Assembly: GCA_937900125.1 (NCBI GenBank)
Contig: CALCEK010000025.1
Coordinates: 1 to 7,319, forward strand
DNA from: an uncultured Treponema sp.
Lineage (GTDB): Bacteria; Spirochaetota; Spirochaetia; Treponematales; Treponemataceae
DNA length: 7,319 nt
Direction of reading: 5' to 3'
Part shown: piece after piece, positions 5,782-7,319 of the stretch
Layout: each line of letters opens with the position of its first letter
How positions within the stretch are numbered: position 1 is the stretch's first letter
Notes under the pieces: model-generated
What the model saw: only the letters and a program-made list of their open reading frames with translations
What the model was told of the DNA's origin: nothing
Databases searched by the model: none
Program-made: the position numbers and the translations under genes

Positions 5782-6732
5782 ATGAAAATAACTGTCCTTG
5801 ATGGATTTGCCCTAAATCCTGGAGACCTTTCTTATGATTCTCTTAAGGAATTTGGTGAGGTAAAAGTTTATCCTCGTACAAATGCGGAGGATGTTGTTTC
5901 TAGGATTGCAGATTCTGAAGCGATTTTGTTAAACAAAATTTGCATAACAGAAGAGATTCTTTGTCAATGTCCAAAGTTGCGCTATATTGGTGTGCAGGCA
6001 ACAGGATTTAACGTAATTGATTTAGTTGCTTGCAAAAAACATTCAGTTACGGTAACAAATGTTCCTTCGTATTCTACTTCTGCTGTTGCGCAGTTGACTT
6101 TTGCATTTATTACGGAATTTGCAAGCCGAGTTTCTGTTCATAATGAAAGCGTTTTTTTAGGCGATTGGATTTCTTCTCCTGATTTTTGTTACTGGAAGAC
6201 TCCGTTGTGTGAATTAGAAGGTAAAACTCTTGGCATTTTTGGATTTGGAAATATTGGGCAACGTGTAGAACGAATTGCTTCTGCATTTGGAATGAATTGT
6301 ATTGTTACTACACGCACTCCGAATCCTCAGATAAAAAATCCCGTTGATTTTGAAACTCTCCTTAAAGAAAGTGATTTTTTGACTTTACATGCTCCACTCA
6401 CCCCAGAAACACAAGGTATAATCAGTTCAAAAACTATTTGTAAAATGAAGCCTTCTTCTTTTTTGATAAACACAGCTCGCGGTGCGCTTGTACAAGAGGA
6501 GGAACTTTCTTATGAACTTTTACAGGGAACAATTCAAGGTTATGCCGCAGATGTAATTTCAGAAGAGCCAATGAATCCCAAAAATCCGCTTTTAAAAGTT
6601 CCAAAGGGAAAAATCATTTTAACTCCGCACATTGCTTGGGCTGCTGTTGAAACAAGAAAACGACTTTTAGAAATTGTTGTAGAAAATTTGCGTTGCTTTT
6701 TAAATGGAAATCCGCAAAATGTCGTAAGCTAA
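5782..6732 (+). CDS. D-2-hydroxyacid dehydrogenase, glycerate dehydrogenase/hydroxypyruvate reductase-like
   Basis: A cytoplasmic NAD(P)-dependent oxidoreductase interconverting a D-2-hydroxyacid and its 2-keto acid. The 316 residues are full length for the family. Visible are the substrate-domain segment QATGFNVIDL and the TNVPSYST block, the Rossmann motif GFGNIGQ (154-160) preceded by LEGKTLGIF, and the catalytic triad Arg233 (NTARGALV), Glu262 (SEEP) and His283 (LTPHIAWA). The FCYWKTPLCELEGKTLGI segment resembles glycerate dehydrogenase/hydroxypyruvate reductase members, but the substrate cannot be fixed from sequence alone; phosphoglycerate dehydrogenase is less likely because there is no C-terminal ACT domain. 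After the second Rossmann strand the sequence reads VTTRTPNP, without the Asp usual in NAD-specific enzymes, which hints at NADP(H). ATG 5782 has no clear Shine-Dalgarno and lies 12 bases after the HMA-like gene. Confidence 0.9.
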   Translation: MKITVLDGFALNPGDLSYDSLKEFGEVKVYPRTNAEDVVSRIADSEAILLNKICITEEILCQCPKLRYIGVQATGFNVIDLVACKKHSVTVTNVPSYSTSAVAQLTFAFITEFASRVSVHNESVFLGDWISSPDFCYWKTPLCELEGKTLGIFGFGNIGQRVERIASAFGMNCIVTTRTPNPQIKNPVDFETLLKESDFLTLHAPLTPETQGIISSKTICKMKPSSFLINTARGALVQEEELSYELLQGTIQGYAADVISEEPMNPKNPLLKVPKGKIILTPHIAWAAVETRKRLLEIVVENLRCFLNGNPQNVVS

Positions 6733-6740
6733 CTTCCCAC

Positions 6741-6769
6741 TAGACAAATGAGTTGATATTTACTATAGT
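6741..6769 (+). promoter_or_regulatory. Sigma70-like promoter of the leuC-type gene
   Basis: TAGACA (6741-6746, five of six) and TATAGT (6764-6769, five of six) are 17 bases apart. The start of transcription should be near 6776, leaving a leader of about 37 bases. CTAGACAAATG (6740-6750) resembles the CTTGACAAATC of the two other promoters in this window. The -10 lies in the perfect palindrome TACTATAGTA (6761-6770). No terminator for the preceding gene is visible between 6733 and 6812. Confidence 0.6.
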
Positions 6770-6812
6770 AGAGTTTAAAAATACTTTTAACGGCTTTGTA
6801 AGAGAGGATTCT

Positions 6813-7319
6813 ATGGGAAAGACAATTGCGCAAAAAATTTTTGAGTCGCATTTAGTGGATAAACCCTTTGAGGGAACAAATATTTTACGGCTCGACCGTG
6901 TTTTTTGTCATGAAATTACAACTCCTATTGCTATAAACGATTTAGTTGACCGCAAAATGGATAAGGTGTTTGACCCAACAAAAATAAAAGCAGTAATTGA
7001 CCACGTTACTCCCGCAAAAGATTCAAAATGTGCCATGCAGGAAAAAATTCTTCGCGATTGGGCAAATCGTAACAATATCAAAGATTTTTTTGACATTGGT
7101 TCTAATGGTGTGTGCCATGCAATTTTCCCTGAAAAAGGCTTTGTCCGACCAGGTTTTACTGTAATTATGGGTGATAGCCACACTTGTACACATGGTGCAT
7201 TTGGGGCGTTTGCAGCGGGTGTTGGCACGACAGACCTTGAAGTTGGCATTTTAAAAGGTGTCTGTTCATTCCGCGAGCCAAAAACTATTAAATTTATCTT
7301 AAATGGTAAGCTAAAAAAT
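6813..7319 (+). CDS. leuC: 3-isopropylmalate dehydratase large subunit-like protein (LeuC/HacA group), 5' part
   Basis: The first 169 codons are open to the window's end; family members have about 420 or more residues. AGAGAGGA (6801-6808) gives a strong ribosome binding site 4 bases before ATG 6813. Aconitase-superfamily marks are AQKIFESH near the start, DHVTP, FFDIGSNGVCHAIFPEKG, and the active-site GDSHTCTHGAFGAFAAGVGTTD, with D121, S122 and H123. The cysteines that hold the 4Fe-4S cluster lie further downstream and cannot be checked. The enzyme would isomerise 2-isopropylmalate to 3-isopropylmalate in leucine synthesis, together with a small LeuD subunit expected just downstream. The pattern of the GDSHTCTHG and PKTIKFILNGKLK blocks suggests the archaeal-type LeuC/HacA subgroup, so homoaconitase or a related dehydratase remains possible. 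The gene has its own promoter. Confidence 0.88.
   Translation, partial: MGKTIAQKIFESHLVDKPFEGTNILRLDRVFCHEITTPIAINDLVDRKMDKVFDPTKIKAVIDHVTPAKDSKCAMQEKILRDWANRNNIKDFFDIGSNGVCHAIFPEKGFVRPGFTVIMGDSHTCTHGAFGAFAAGVGTTDLEVGILKGVCSFREPKTIKFILNGKLKN

Noticed and set aside
6775..6790. Hairpin TTAAAA-ATAC-TTTTAA in the leuC leader as terminator or attenuator
   Set aside because: The stem has only A-T pairs and no following T run; it is too weak to support a regulatory call.
6733..6812. Intrinsic terminator after the dehydrogenase gene
   Set aside because: No GC-containing stem followed by a T run is present in the gap; the same holds for 2840-2895 and 5470-5565.
6908..7249. Minus-strand 113-residue reading frame at the right end
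   Set aside because: It lies opposite conserved aconitase-family sequence (GDSHT motif) in the plus-strand leuC-type gene, so it is a shadow.

Overview
The window is AT-rich, densely packed and coded entirely on the + strand. Gene content and style suggest a spirochaete of the Treponema type: a family M32 carboxypeptidase, an exported ankyrin-repeat protein, a tandem TPR protein next to rlmN, and short gaps with sigma70-like promoters. This taxonomic guess comes from overall resemblance, not from a marker gene, and is moderate in confidence. No mobile element, CRISPR array, tRNA or rRNA is visible. No gap between genes exceeds about 100 bases.

Layout. (1) 1-2839: the 3' part of an M32 metallocarboxypeptidase gene, then an exported ankyrin-repeat protein and rsmD (16S rRNA m2G966 methyltransferase), almost without gaps. 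(2) 2840-5469: a promoter overlapping a 6-bp inverted repeat drives a likely three-gene operon: a 114-residue protein with two TPR-like helix pairs, a 397-residue protein with about ten TPRs, and rlmN (23S rRNA/tRNA m2A methyltransferase). (3) 5466-6732: a consensus TTGACA/TATAAT promoter, whose -35 overlaps the rlmN stop codon, precedes a 67-residue HMA-fold-like protein without the usual metal-binding CxxC, and a D-2-hydroxyacid dehydrogenase of the glycerate dehydrogenase/hydroxypyruvate reductase type. (4) 6733-7319: a third promoter and the 5' 169 codons of a LeuC/HacA-type aconitase-family dehydratase, cut by the window edge.

How the genes relate. Two rRNA methyltransferases (rsmD, rlmN) lie on either side of the TPR pair, so part of the window serves ribosome maturation; the TPR proteins are presumably scaffolds with unknown partners. 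The downstream genes are metabolic (2-hydroxyacid and branched-chain or related acid metabolism). The window looks like mostly ordinary chromosome. The points most worth a second look are the HMA-like protein with a displaced CxxC, an 11-bp extended -35 sequence shared by the promoters, and the four-TPR internal duplication. I found no convincing new multi-gene system.
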